In this document: positions 8,022-15,241 of the stretch, in pieces
Layout of the letters: each line of letters opens with the position of its first letter
Position numbering within the stretch: position 1 is the first letter of the stretch
From: an uncultured Roseateles sp.
GTDB taxonomy: Bacteria > Pseudomonadota > Gammaproteobacteria > Burkholderiales > Burkholderiaceae
DNA: 28,438 bases
Reading direction: 5' to 3'
NCBI GenBank assembly: GCA_946480605.1
Contig: CAMLKW010000027.1
Span: 1-28,438, forward strand
Program-made: the position numbers and the translations under genes
The notes under the pieces: model-generated
Database searches by the model: none
Seen by the model: the letters and a program-made list of their open reading frames with translations, nothing else
Told to the model about the DNA's origin: nothing

Positions 8022-9106
8022 GGCTGTCGGTTGTTGAACTCGGTCAGGCGGTCGGCGTCGGGCGGGCGGCGCGAGGTGCTGGCGGCCCAGGCGCCGACGT
8101 GGGCGCCGATCTCGCTGTCGCGCACGACGGCCATGCCATTGGGGCTGGTGCCGGCGACCCAGGTGCCGGCCTTCACGCCGGCATCCCAGGCGCGGCCCAG
8201 GGCGGTGGCGCCGGGGTTGATGCCGGGCTCGCCGATGAAGCGGCTGTGCGTGACGAGGAAGCCCTGCTTCAGCCCCGGCGGCGTGCTGGGTGCGAGGACG
8301 ATGCCGCCCTGACCGGGCTTGCGAAGGTGGGCGCGCGTCAGCAGGGTGGACTGCTCGATGACCAGCGTGGCGGCGCCGAAGATGAAGTCCACGTCGCCGG
8401 CGATGAGGCTGTGACGGATCAACTGGCGGGCGGGGGCATCGGGCGCGCGGCGCTTGACGTACAGCGTGTCCTGGTGGCCCAGCAGGCGCACGTTCTCCAG
8501 CTGGATGCGGTCGCCGGTCAGCGTCAGCGCGACGGCCTGCGCGCCGACGTTCTCGCCCAGCGCCGCGGGGAAGGCCTCGCCGCGGCGGCCGGCGTCCATC
8601 GCGTCGTTGGCGACGGTCAGGTGCAGCAGCTGTACGTCGTCGCTCTGCACCAGCATGCTGGTGCTGCCGCTGGTGCCGATGGTGGTCTTGCCCAGCTCGG
8701 GCCAGCAGGGGTGGGACGGTTCGTTCTCGCCCTTGGGTTGGCCGGAGAAGCGGTTGTCCACCAGCACGACGGCCGCGGCGTCCAGCGCCGTGCCGACCAG
8801 CGCCAGCGGCACCTTGTCCTTGATGCACAGCGGGCCGCGGTAGGTGCCGGGCTGGATCTGGATGACCCAGCGCCTGCCGTCGCCCTTGCCGGCCTCGGGC
8901 AGCTTGTCGATGACGGCCTGCAAGGCGTCGCCTGGCTTGACGACGAAGTCGGGCGTGGCCATCGCCAGGTCAGCCAGCGGTGCGGGCGTCCAGTCGGCCA
9001 GGTAGGCCGCCGTCGTGTGCGCGGCGGCCTGTTCGGCGGTCAACTGCGGGCGCTGCGCCTGCGCCGTCGTCGCCAGCGCAGCCAGGGCGAGTGCAAGCAG
9101 CTTCAC
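8018..9106 (-). CDS. Pectin methylesterase, carbohydrate esterase family 8
   Basis: A 362-residue pectinesterase that removes methyl groups from galacturonate. A Sec signal peptide is visible (LLALALAALATTAQAQ, cleavage after about residue 17). CE8 motifs are in order: GAQAVALTL, GHQDTLY with Asp213, GDVDFIFGA with Asp240, and LGRAW with Arg305; the two aspartates and the arginine match the known catalytic triad of the family. The start is GTG, overlapping the stop of the oligogalacturonate lyase gene as GTGA, so translation is coupled on both sides. No lipobox is seen, so a soluble periplasmic enzyme is the likeliest form. Confidence 0.93.
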   Translation of the reverse strand: MKLLALALAALATTAQAQRPQLTAEQAAAHTTAAYLADWTPAPLADLAMATPDFVVKPGDALQAVIDKLPEAGKGDGRRWVIQIQPGTYRGPLCIKDKVPLALVGTALDAAAVVLVDNRFSGQPKGENEPSHPCWPELGKTTIGTSGSTSMLVQSDDVQLLHLTVANDAMDAGRRGEAFPAALGENVGAQAVALTLTGDRIQLENVRLLGHQDTLYVKRRAPDAPARQLIRHSLIAGDVDFIFGAATLVIEQSTLLTRAHLRKPGQGGIVLAPSTPPGLKQGFLVTHSRFIGEPGINPGATALGRAWDAGVKAGTWVAGTSPNGMAVVRDSEIGAHVGAWAASTSRRPPDADRLTEFNNRQP

Positions 9107-10272
9107 AGGTCGGCCAGGTAAAGGGCCGGCTCGACGCCGCTTTCACGCTCCTTGTCGCAGCTGAACAGCACTTGCTTGTTGTCCGGCGTGAAGCTGGGAT
9201 GCGGGTGCGTGACCTGGCGGTCATCCTTGTAGACGTCCCAGCCGCTGTCGTGGCGGGCGATGGGCCGCGTCGTGCCCGCCTTCAGGTCGAACAGGTGCAG
9301 GTAGGGGTCGCCCACCAGCATCGCGTTGCTGGCCGTGCTGTCGTGGCTGACCTTGCCCACGCCGTCGCCGACGATCAGCGTGCCGTCGTAGTTGCTCATC
9401 AGGTGCGAGCATTGCGGCATCGTGGTCAGCACCTTGTTCTGCAGCGTGACCGGGTCCAGGCTGCAGATCCAGCGCTCGGGCGAATTGGTGTTGTATGACA
9501 CGTAGATCATCGCGCTGCCGTCCGGCACCCAGAACTCGTGCGTGCAGCTCTCGCCTTCGCTGTGCTCCTTGCCGCAGCGGCGGTTGGTGCCGTCCTCGTC
9601 GATGAACCACATGCGCGCGTCGATCAGGTCGTGCGGGCCTTCGTGGCAGTAGGCGACGGTGTTGTCGTCGAAGGGACGGTACTGCGGGTGGCCAAGCCAG
9701 CCGCGCTGCTCCAGGATGACGGTGCGCCGACCCGTGGACAGGTCCACCGAGAACAGCCGGCACAGCGGCTTCTTGTGGAACATCTCGTTGAACTTCTGCC
9801 AGGTGTTCAGCGGGAACCAGTCCTCGGCGGCGATCTCGATGCCGACGATCTTGGTGCAGGCGCTGTTGCTGACCCAGGTGCCGTAGCCGACCCAGGCGTC
9901 GGGCACGACGTACAGCACTTCTTCCTTCAGCGTGGCCAGATCCAGCCGGATGAACTGGCGCTTGTCGCGCACGAAGAAGAGGTATTTGTCATCGGGGCTC
10001 AGGAAGCCGCCGAAGGTGTTCTCGCCGGCGCCGTCGGTGAGCTGGATGGCGGTCTGCGTGTCCAGGTCCAGCAGGTGGTAGTTCCAGTTCGGGCTGGGGT
10101 GGGGGCCGAACTCGCCGCCGAAGATCAGCTTGCGGCCATCGTTGGTGAAGCACTTCTGATAGAAGTAATTCCGATGGCAGGTCACGTCCGGCGGCGTCAG
10201 GCGCGTGACGCGGGCCCCGGTGTCGGGATCCTCGCGGGTGAGGAACTCGAATTTGCGTTCGGTGGATTTCAT
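9103..10272 (-). CDS. ogl: Oligogalacturonate lyase, polysaccharide lyase family 22
   Basis: A 389-residue seven-bladed beta-propeller enzyme without a signal peptide, hence cytoplasmic. It splits short and unsaturated oligogalacturonides into 5-keto-4-deoxyuronate. The metal-binding set fits the Yersinia PL22 structure as remembered (His287, Gln350, His353, His355), here His290 in CSHLM and Gln353, His356, His358 in QVTHPHP. His245 (CTHEFW) and Arg220 (DARMWF) fall at the places of the catalytic base and substrate arginine, all with the same offset of three. GAGG upstream of the ATG supports the start. It is the first gene of a coupled trio with the methylesterase and lyase. Confidence 0.95.
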   Translation of the reverse strand: MKSTERKFEFLTREDPDTGARVTRLTPPDVTCHRNYFYQKCFTNDGRKLIFGGEFGPHPSPNWNYHLLDLDTQTAIQLTDGAGENTFGGFLSPDDKYLFFVRDKRQFIRLDLATLKEEVLYVVPDAWVGYGTWVSNSACTKIVGIEIAAEDWFPLNTWQKFNEMFHKKPLCRLFSVDLSTGRRTVILEQRGWLGHPQYRPFDDNTVAYCHEGPHDLIDARMWFIDEDGTNRRCGKEHSEGESCTHEFWVPDGSAMIYVSYNTNSPERWICSLDPVTLQNKVLTTMPQCSHLMSNYDGTLIVGDGVGKVSHDSTASNAMLVGDPYLHLFDLKAGTTRPIARHDSGWDVYKDDRQVTHPHPSFTPDNKQVLFSCDKERESGVEPALYLADL

Positions 10273-10514
10273 GGCGGCATCCTCGTGGGTGCGTTGACTT
10301 GCGGGCCGAGCGCCGGGCCGCCCCAAGCCGGCCCGCGCTGGCGATGTGCGAGCGGCTCAACGCCGCGAGCATCGCCGTCCCCTAGGGGGCTGAGGCCGGA
10401 CACATTGAGCCCACTGGGCTCGATGTGCCTGCCGAAGCGTAGCGGCCGTTGGCCGCTGCGCGGTCCCGACTGGGCTCGCCCGCGTTCAGCGGCGCGAGAC
10501 CAGGCAAGGGGCTT
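10273..10514. repeat. Intergenic hairpin cluster between kduD and ogl
   Basis: No gene is seen in these 242 bases. Three inverted repeats are clustered: CCCCTAGGGG at 10379-10388; GAGCCC-3-GGGCTC at 10407-10421; and a long hairpin at 10437-10461 with AGCGGCC/GGCCGCT arms, extended outward by a T-G pair and GCG/CGC. The 10-mer ACTGGGCTCG occurs at 10413-10422 and again near 10469. The cluster could be a dispersed REP-like element, an mRNA processing or partial termination signal between kduD and ogl, or both. None of the hairpins is followed by a long T run. Confidence 0.45.
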
Positions 10515-11276
10515 TTACCTCGCGAGCCAACCGCCGTCGACAGCAATGGTGTAGCCGTTGACGTAGTCCGACGCCGTCGAGGCGAGGAACACGACCGGGC
10601 CGGCCAGGTCCTCGGGCTTGCCCCAGCGGCCGGCCGGGATGCGCTCCAGGATGGCGCTGTTGCGCTGCTCGTCGGCGCGCAGCTGGGCGGTGTTGTTGGT
10701 GGCCATGTAGCCCGGGGCGATGGCGTTGACGTTGATGCCGTGCGAGGCCCACTCGTTGGCCATCAGGCGCGTGATGCCCATGACGCCACTCTTGCTGGCG
10801 GTGTAGGAGGGCACGCGGATGCCGCCCTGGAAGCTCAGCATGGACGCGATGTTGACGATCTTGCCGCCGCTGCCCTGGGCCATGAACTGCTTGGCGACGG
10901 CTTGCGACAGGAAGAAGACCGACTTCAGGTTCAGGTCCATGACGTCGTCCCAGTCGGCTTCGGAGAACTTGATGGCGTCCTCGCGGCGAATGATGCCGGC
11001 GTTGTTGACCAGGATGTGCACGGTGCCGTTCAGCGCCTTGGCCTGGGCGACCAGGTCGGGGATGCAGCTGATGTCGCCGAGGTTGGCGCGCAGGTCCAGG
11101 AACTTGCGGCCCAGCGCCTCGACGGCGGCCTTGGTCTCGTCCGGCTCGGAGACATTGACGCCGACGATGTCTGCGCCCGCCTGGGCCAGCGCCAAGGCCA
11201 TGCCCTGGCCGAGGCCGGTGTTGCAGCCGGTGACGATGGCCGTCTTGCCGGCCAGGCTGAAGTTCTGAAGCACCAT
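10515..11276 (-). CDS. kduD: 2-dehydro-3-deoxy-D-gluconate 5-dehydrogenase (KduD)
   Basis: A 253-residue SDR that matches KduD throughout: NFSLAGKTAIVTGCNTGLGQ, NNAGIIRREDAIKFSE, NIASMLSFQGGIRVPSYTAS, APGYMATNNTAQLRADEQR, and the C terminus DYVNGYTIAVDGGWLAR. The catalytic pair is Tyr158 and Lys162. It interconverts 2,5-diketo-3-deoxygluconate and 2-keto-3-deoxygluconate in the cytoplasm, the step after pectin monomer release. It is the first gene of the leftward string, divergent from the TonB receptor at 11741. The 242-base hairpin-rich gap before ogl suggests that expression of the downstream genes may be tuned separately. Confidence 0.96.
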   Translation of the reverse strand: MVLQNFSLAGKTAIVTGCNTGLGQGMALALAQAGADIVGVNVSEPDETKAAVEALGRKFLDLRANLGDISCIPDLVAQAKALNGTVHILVNNAGIIRREDAIKFSEADWDDVMDLNLKSVFFLSQAVAKQFMAQGSGGKIVNIASMLSFQGGIRVPSYTASKSGVMGITRLMANEWASHGINVNAIAPGYMATNNTAQLRADEQRNSAILERIPAGRWGKPEDLAGPVVFLASTASDYVNGYTIAVDGGWLAR

Positions 11277-11337
11277 GGTGTTGTTATCCGATCAAGGCAA
11301 TTAGTTCACGGGCCTGAGGCCCGCTTGAGGGGTGGCC

Positions 11338-11493
11338 CGGTTCACATCACCGTCGATCCTGCTCAAGATGTGCGCCGTGCCGAACGCGAAACCGTTGTAC
11401 CGGGATGGTTGAAACGCGGTTCCAAAAATTCGGTTCACCGACTTTAGGTGTGGCGCAAGTGTTGCGGAATCATGGTTTCTAATTAGTGAACCG
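11338..11493. repeat. Three copies of CGGTTCAC/GTGAACCG in the control region
   Basis: CGGTTCAC occurs at 11338-11345 and 11431-11438, and its reverse complement GTGAACCG at 11486-11493. The related GGTTTCTAATTAGTGAACC at 11474-11492 has GGTT and AACC ends around the palindrome CTAATTAG. Repeated half-sites in one regulatory region suggest protein binding, but the protein is unknown. Confidence 0.45.
11409..11425. promoter_or_regulatory. KdgR-operator-like site 1
   Basis: TTGAAACGCGGTTCCAA is an imperfect palindrome (12 of 17 positions symmetric). Its 13-base core at 11411-11423 matches the remembered enterobacterial KdgR core RAAAYRNYRTTTY at 10 of 12 informative positions. It lies about 133 bases before the kduD start. 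Confidence 0.45.
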
Positions 11494-11500
11494 ATGTTCC
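11488..11500. promoter_or_regulatory. KdgR-operator-like site 2
   Basis: GAACCGATGTTCC fits the remembered KdgR core RAAAYRNYRTTTY at 10 of 12 informative positions. Its centre is 77 bases from that of site 1, and it overlaps the expected minus-35 region of the proposed rightward promoter. Confidence 0.4.
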
Positions 11501-11525
11501 GATTTTGCCAGCTTCCCCCTATCAT
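11497..11525 (+). promoter_or_regulatory. Possible sigma-70 promoter for the TonB-receptor operon
   Basis: TATCAT at 11520-11525 differs from TATAAT by one base. The hexamer 17 bases upstream (TTCCGA) is weak, as expected for a regulated promoter. It would leave a leader of roughly 210 bases before the receptor start. Prediction only. Confidence 0.3.
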
Positions 11526-11540
11526 CGTCTACAAGCAAGC

Positions 11541-11559
11541 TCACAGAAACCTTCTGTGA
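11541..11559. promoter_or_regulatory. Perfect inverted repeat in the receptor leader
   Basis: TCACAGAAACCTTCTGTGA has two exact 8-base arms with a 3-base centre. It lies just downstream of the proposed minus-10 box, so it may be an operator for another regulator or a stable hairpin at the 5' end of the mRNA. Confidence 0.5.
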
Positions 11560-11740
11560 CCGCCTGTTAACCGGGCCGCAACGACTGTTCGTAGGCGTTT
11601 CGGCCGATGCGGCGCCCGCACTGCAGCGGAGTCGCGCCAAGAACGTCGGGTGCCCCGCGAGCGCCCGGGCCAGAACCAGCCCCAGACCCCAGAGTCGCCA
11701 GCCACGTGCACAGGCGACCAATTAGCACCAGGAGACCCTC

Positions 11741-14647
11741 ATGCCCGCATTCCGTCCTGCCTTGAGCCCCGTGGCCCTGGCCGCAGCCCTGATCGCCGCC
11801 CCCGCCTGGGCGCAGACCGCGCCCGCCAACCAGTTGGAGACCGTCACGGTCACCGGCATCCGCGCGTCGCTGGAGAGCGCGCTGAATGCCAAGCGGCAGG
11901 AAAAGGGCATCGTCGATGTCATCAAGGCCGAGGACATGGGCAAGTTCCCGGACACCAACCTGGCCGAGTCGCTGCAGCGCATCCCCGGCGTGGTGATCGA
12001 CCGTGACGCCGGCGAAGGTCGCAACATCACCGTGCGCGGCCTGGGTGGCGACTTCGCCCGCACCCGCATCAACGGCATCGAGGCGCTGGCCACCACCGGC
12101 GGCACCGACAGCTCCGGCGGCGCCAACCGCACCCGCGCGTTCGACTTCAACGTCTTCGCGGCCGACCTGTTCAACTCGCTGACGGTGCGCAAGAGCAGCT
12201 CCGCCGATGTGGACGAGGGCTCGCTGGGCGCCACCATCGACCTGCAGACGGCCCGCCCCTTCGACATGAAGAAGTTCGCGGCCGCCGTGTCCGTGAAGGG
12301 CACCTACAACGACCTGCGTGGCAAGGTCACGCCCAAGACCTCGTTCCTGATCTCCAACACCTTTGCCGACGGCAAGGTCGGTGCGCTGCTGTCGGGCGCC
12401 TATTCCAAGCGCAAGGTCTACGAAGAAGGCTTCAGCACCGTGCGCTGGGACAACGGCCCGTCCAGCGGCGGCTGGTGCCCGCCCCAGGGTGTGACGACCG
12501 GCCTGCCGGCCGGCTCCACCGCCACCACCTGCGGCCCGGCGGCCCAGGGTGTGGCGCGCCTGCCGAACACGGCGGCCAATCTGGCGGCCTACACCGAGGC
12601 CAGCAAGGCCACCAACTTCCACCCGCGCCTGCCGCGCTACGGCCGCCTGACGCACGACCAGGAACGCCTGGGCCTGACCGGCTCGCTGCAGTTCCGCCTG
12701 TCGGACACCACGCTGCTGACGGCCGACATGCTGTACTCCAAGCTGGAGGCTACGCGCCAGGAAGACTTCCTGGAGGCCATTTCCTTCAGCCGCGCGCTGA
12801 CGGCCGGCGGCAAGTCGCAGACCAGCGTCCTGGAAGCGCAGTTCAACCCGGCCGGCCAGATGGTCTACGGCAAGTTCAACGGCGTGGACATCCGCTCCGA
12901 GTCGCGCTTCGACGTGCTGAGCACCGAGTTCACCCAGCCCACCCTCACGCTGGAGCAGGACATCGGCGACACCATCAAGGTGACGCTGCGCGGCGGCCGC
13001 GCCAAGTCGCGCTTCACCAATCCCATCCAGACCACCACCACGCTGGAAGCGCCGAACGTTGACGGCTATGTGTACGACGCCCGCGGCGACGACCGTGCGC
13101 CGCTGATCACCTACGGCAACCTGAACCCCGGCAGCGCCAGCGGCGGTTTCCAGATCTACGGTGTGCCGGTGGGCTCCAGCAGCATCGCCAACTTCACGCC
13201 CAGCGAGGTCCGCATCCGCCCGAACGGCGTGACCAACAAGCAGGACGTGCTGACCGCCGATGTGGCCTGGGACGCGGCCGACGGCCTGACGCTGAAGGGC
13301 GGCGTCAGTTACAAGAAGTTCAGCTTCGACAGCTACGACTTCCGCCGCACGGTGGAGACCATGAACACGCTGCCGGCCAACGTCCTGCCGAACAGCCTGG
13401 TGACCCGGGTCGACGGTTTCGGCAAGGGTCAGAGCATGCCTGCCGGCTCCGTCACGTCCTGGGTCATCCCCAACCTGGACGCGATCGCTTCGGCCTACGA
13501 CATCTACTGCAACTGCCTGAAGACCGGTGCGGCCGGCGGTCCCGGCGACTACCGCCTGACCTCCATCACCAACGGCAACGCCCGCGGCGGCAACCGCTCC
13601 ATCACCGAGACCGATACCGGTGCCTGGTTCATGGCCGACTTCGAGACCCGCCTGGCCGGCATGGCCGTGCGAGGCAACGTCGGCACGCGCTACGTGAAGA
13701 CGGACATCGACGCGGCCGGCTACCTGGCCACCGGTGGCGGCAGCCTGGTGACGGCGGAGCGCCAGTACAAGGACTGGCTGCCCTCGGCCAACGTGTCCAT
13801 CAACCTGACCCGCGAACTGATGCTGCGCGCCGCGGCCGCCAAGGTCATGTCGCGTCCGCCGCTGCAGAACCTGAACCCGGGCGGCACGCTGTCCACCACC
13901 GGCACGCTGAGCTACACCGGTGGCAACCCGCAACTCGACCCGTTCCGCGCCACCACGCTGGACGCCAGCCTGGAGTGGTACCACGCCAAGAACGCCTTCG
14001 TGGGCCTGGGCCTGTTCCACAAGAAGATCAAGAGCTATGTGCTGACCAAGGGCTTCGACCAGGCCTACAAGGACAGCGGCCTGCCGATGTCCCTGCTGCC
14101 CAGCAACTTCACGGGCGACGAGATCTTCCGCTTCAGCGCCCCGGTCAACTCGCCCGGCGGCAACCTGAGCGGCTTCGAGATCAACGTGCAGCAGCCCTTC
14201 AGCTTCCTGCCGGGCTGGGGCAAGAACTTCGGCATCCTGGCCAACTACACCCAGGTCAAGTCCAAGATGGAGTACGTGCTGTCGGCGACGGGCGTGGGTG
14301 CGGCGACGGTCACGGAAGACCTGGTCAACCTGTCGCCGCGCTCCTGGAACCTGTCGTTCTACTACGACGACGGCAGCTTCAGCGGCCGTATCTCGACGTC
14401 CTCGCGCTCGGATTTCCTGACGACCGTCCCGGCCGGCAACAACCAGGACGTGGCCGGCAAGAAGAAGACCTTCAACGTCGACCTGTCGATGGGCTACAAG
14501 ATCAACAAGCAGCTCGAAGTCACCTTCGAGGCCGCCAACCTGACCAACCAGCCCAACGACCAGTTCATCTCGCGCTCCATGGACAACGTGGTGGTGAACC
14601 ACTACACGGGTCGCGAGTTCATCATCGGCGGCCGCTACAAGTTCTGA
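11741..14647 (+). CDS. TonB-dependent receptor, Xanthomonas/Caulobacter type, probable pectin oligomer transporter
   Basis: A 968-residue outer-membrane receptor. The signal peptide ends near residue 24 (APAWA). A TonB-box-like ETVTVTG lies near residue 33, and the plug domain contains VDVIKAEDMGKFPDTNLAESL, RIPGVVIDRDAGEGRNITVRG and RTRINGIEA, the signature of the TIGR01782 group. The long beta-barrel ends in GRYKF with the terminal aromatic residue needed for outer-membrane insertion. AGGAGA at 11730-11735 supports the start. First gene of the rightward pectin string, it probably imports oligogalacturonides. No SusD-like partner is present. A CxC pair (YCNC) lies in a barrel loop. Confidence 0.92.
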   Translation: MPAFRPALSPVALAAALIAAPAWAQTAPANQLETVTVTGIRASLESALNAKRQEKGIVDVIKAEDMGKFPDTNLAESLQRIPGVVIDRDAGEGRNITVRGLGGDFARTRINGIEALATTGGTDSSGGANRTRAFDFNVFAADLFNSLTVRKSSSADVDEGSLGATIDLQTARPFDMKKFAAAVSVKGTYNDLRGKVTPKTSFLISNTFADGKVGALLSGAYSKRKVYEEGFSTVRWDNGPSSGGWCPPQGVTTGLPAGSTATTCGPAAQGVARLPNTAANLAAYTEASKATNFHPRLPRYGRLTHDQERLGLTGSLQFRLSDTTLLTADMLYSKLEATRQEDFLEAISFSRALTAGGKSQTSVLEAQFNPAGQMVYGKFNGVDIRSESRFDVLSTEFTQPTLTLEQDIGDTIKVTLRGGRAKSRFTNPIQTTTTLEAPNVDGYVYDARGDDRAPLITYGNLNPGSASGGFQIYGVPVGSSSIANFTPSEVRIRPNGVTNKQDVLTADVAWDAADGLTLKGGVSYKKFSFDSYDFRRTVETMNTLPANVLPNSLVTRVDGFGKGQSMPAGSVTSWVIPNLDAIASAYDIYCNCLKTGAAGGPGDYRLTSITNGNARGGNRSITETDTGAWFMADFETRLAGMAVRGNVGTRYVKTDIDAAGYLATGGGSLVTAERQYKDWLPSANVSINLTRELMLRAAAAKVMSRPPLQNLNPGGTLSTTGTLSYTGGNPQLDPFRATTLDASLEWYHAKNAFVGLGLFHKKIKSYVLTKGFDQAYKDSGLPMSLLPSNFTGDEIFRFSAPVNSPGGNLSGFEINVQQPFSFLPGWGKNFGILANYTQVKSKMEYVLSATGVGAATVTEDLVNLSPRSWNLSFYYDDGSFSGRISTSSRSDFLTTVPAGNNQDVAGKKKTFNVDLSMGYKINKQLEVTFEAANLTNQPNDQFISRSMDNVVVNHYTGREFIIGGRYKF

Positions 14648-14661
14648 CGCGGAGGCTCGCC

Positions 14662-15219
14662 ATGAAGCGCTACTTACCGCTGGTAGCGGTGGCGTGTCTG
14701 GCAACGTCGGTGGCGGCCTCGGCCGCCGTGCTGGTGCCGGGTACGCCCGTCACCGGCACGCTCGACGGCGACGCCAACGCACTGCTGGGTTTCGACGTCG
14801 ACAGCCAGACGTTCATCGCCGGCCTGGCGGTGCCGCTGCTCGACGGCGACTTCGAGTTCATGTCTGCCGATTCCAGCCTCGGGCTGGACCTCGGCAGCGA
14901 CGGCCTGCTGCAGTTGTGGGACAACACCGGCACCGGCCTGCTGGGCACGCACGTCATCGAGCTGAGCTTCGCGGACGCGACGCTGAAGCTGGGCCTGCCC
15001 ACGCTCAGCGCCGCGACGCCGCTGCTTTCGGGCAGCGTGCAGTTCCAGCTGCTGGGGCCGCAGTCCGTGCGGCTGACGCTGACGGAGGCTCGCATCGCGC
15101 CGTCCTATGAATTTGTCGATGTCCAGCTGGCCCTGGCCCCCGTGCCAGAGCCGGCACCCGCCGCACTGCTGTCCCTGGGCCTGCTGGGCCTGGCGCTGCG
15201 CCGCCTGAAACACCGCTAA
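14662..15219 (+). CDS. Small PEP-CTERM sorting-domain protein of unknown function
   Basis: A 185-residue secreted protein. It has a Sec signal peptide (MKRYLPLVAVACLATSVAAS), a mature part rich in Leu, Gly, Asp and Ser without recognised catalytic motifs, and a C-terminal PEP-CTERM tail: VPEPAPAALLSLGLLGLALR followed by a basic end. Such tails are recognised by exosortase in bacteria that make extracellular polysaccharide. GGAGG at 14651-14655 precedes the ATG, and the gene lies 14 bases after the receptor stop and 22 bases before the fusion enzyme, so it is co-transcribed with them. The composition suggests a beta-rich surface or matrix protein; a pectin-binding role is inference from position only. 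Confidence 0.88.
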   Translation: MKRYLPLVAVACLATSVAASAAVLVPGTPVTGTLDGDANALLGFDVDSQTFIAGLAVPLLDGDFEFMSADSSLGLDLGSDGLLQLWDNTGTGLLGTHVIELSFADATLKLGLPTLSAATPLLSGSVQFQLLGPQSVRLTLTEARIAPSYEFVDVQLALAPVPEPAPAALLSLGLLGLALRRLKHR

Positions 15220-15241
15220 TCCCTCTGTCGAGGAGTCTGTG

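Larger units (their letters stand above)
11277..11740. promoter_or_regulatory. Divergent control region between kduD and the TonB-dependent receptor
   Basis: This 464-base stretch has no convincing gene; short open frames inside it lack family features. It is visibly richer in A+T around 11400-11560 than the coding DNA on either side. It holds two KdgR-operator-like sites, three copies of CGGTTCAC in either orientation, a 19-base perfect-armed palindrome, a hairpin in the kduD leader (CGGGCCTGAGGCCCG, 11309-11323), and a plausible minus-10 box for the rightward operon. It is the only sizeable spacer in the pectin locus and so the likely main switch for both strings. Confidence 0.75.

Noticed and set aside
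11541..11559. Palindrome as a CRP site
   Set aside because: CRP sites read TGTGA then TCACA; here the order is reversed and the spacing does not fit.
11567..14704. Very long antisense open frame (over 1,000 codons) opposite the first TonB receptor, and similar ones at 15005-17941 and 17995-20664
   Set aside because: They mirror the GC-rich third-position bias of the forward genes. Their products are repetitive Val/Gln/His/Arg/Ala-rich text with no domain, whereas the forward frames carry complete family signatures.
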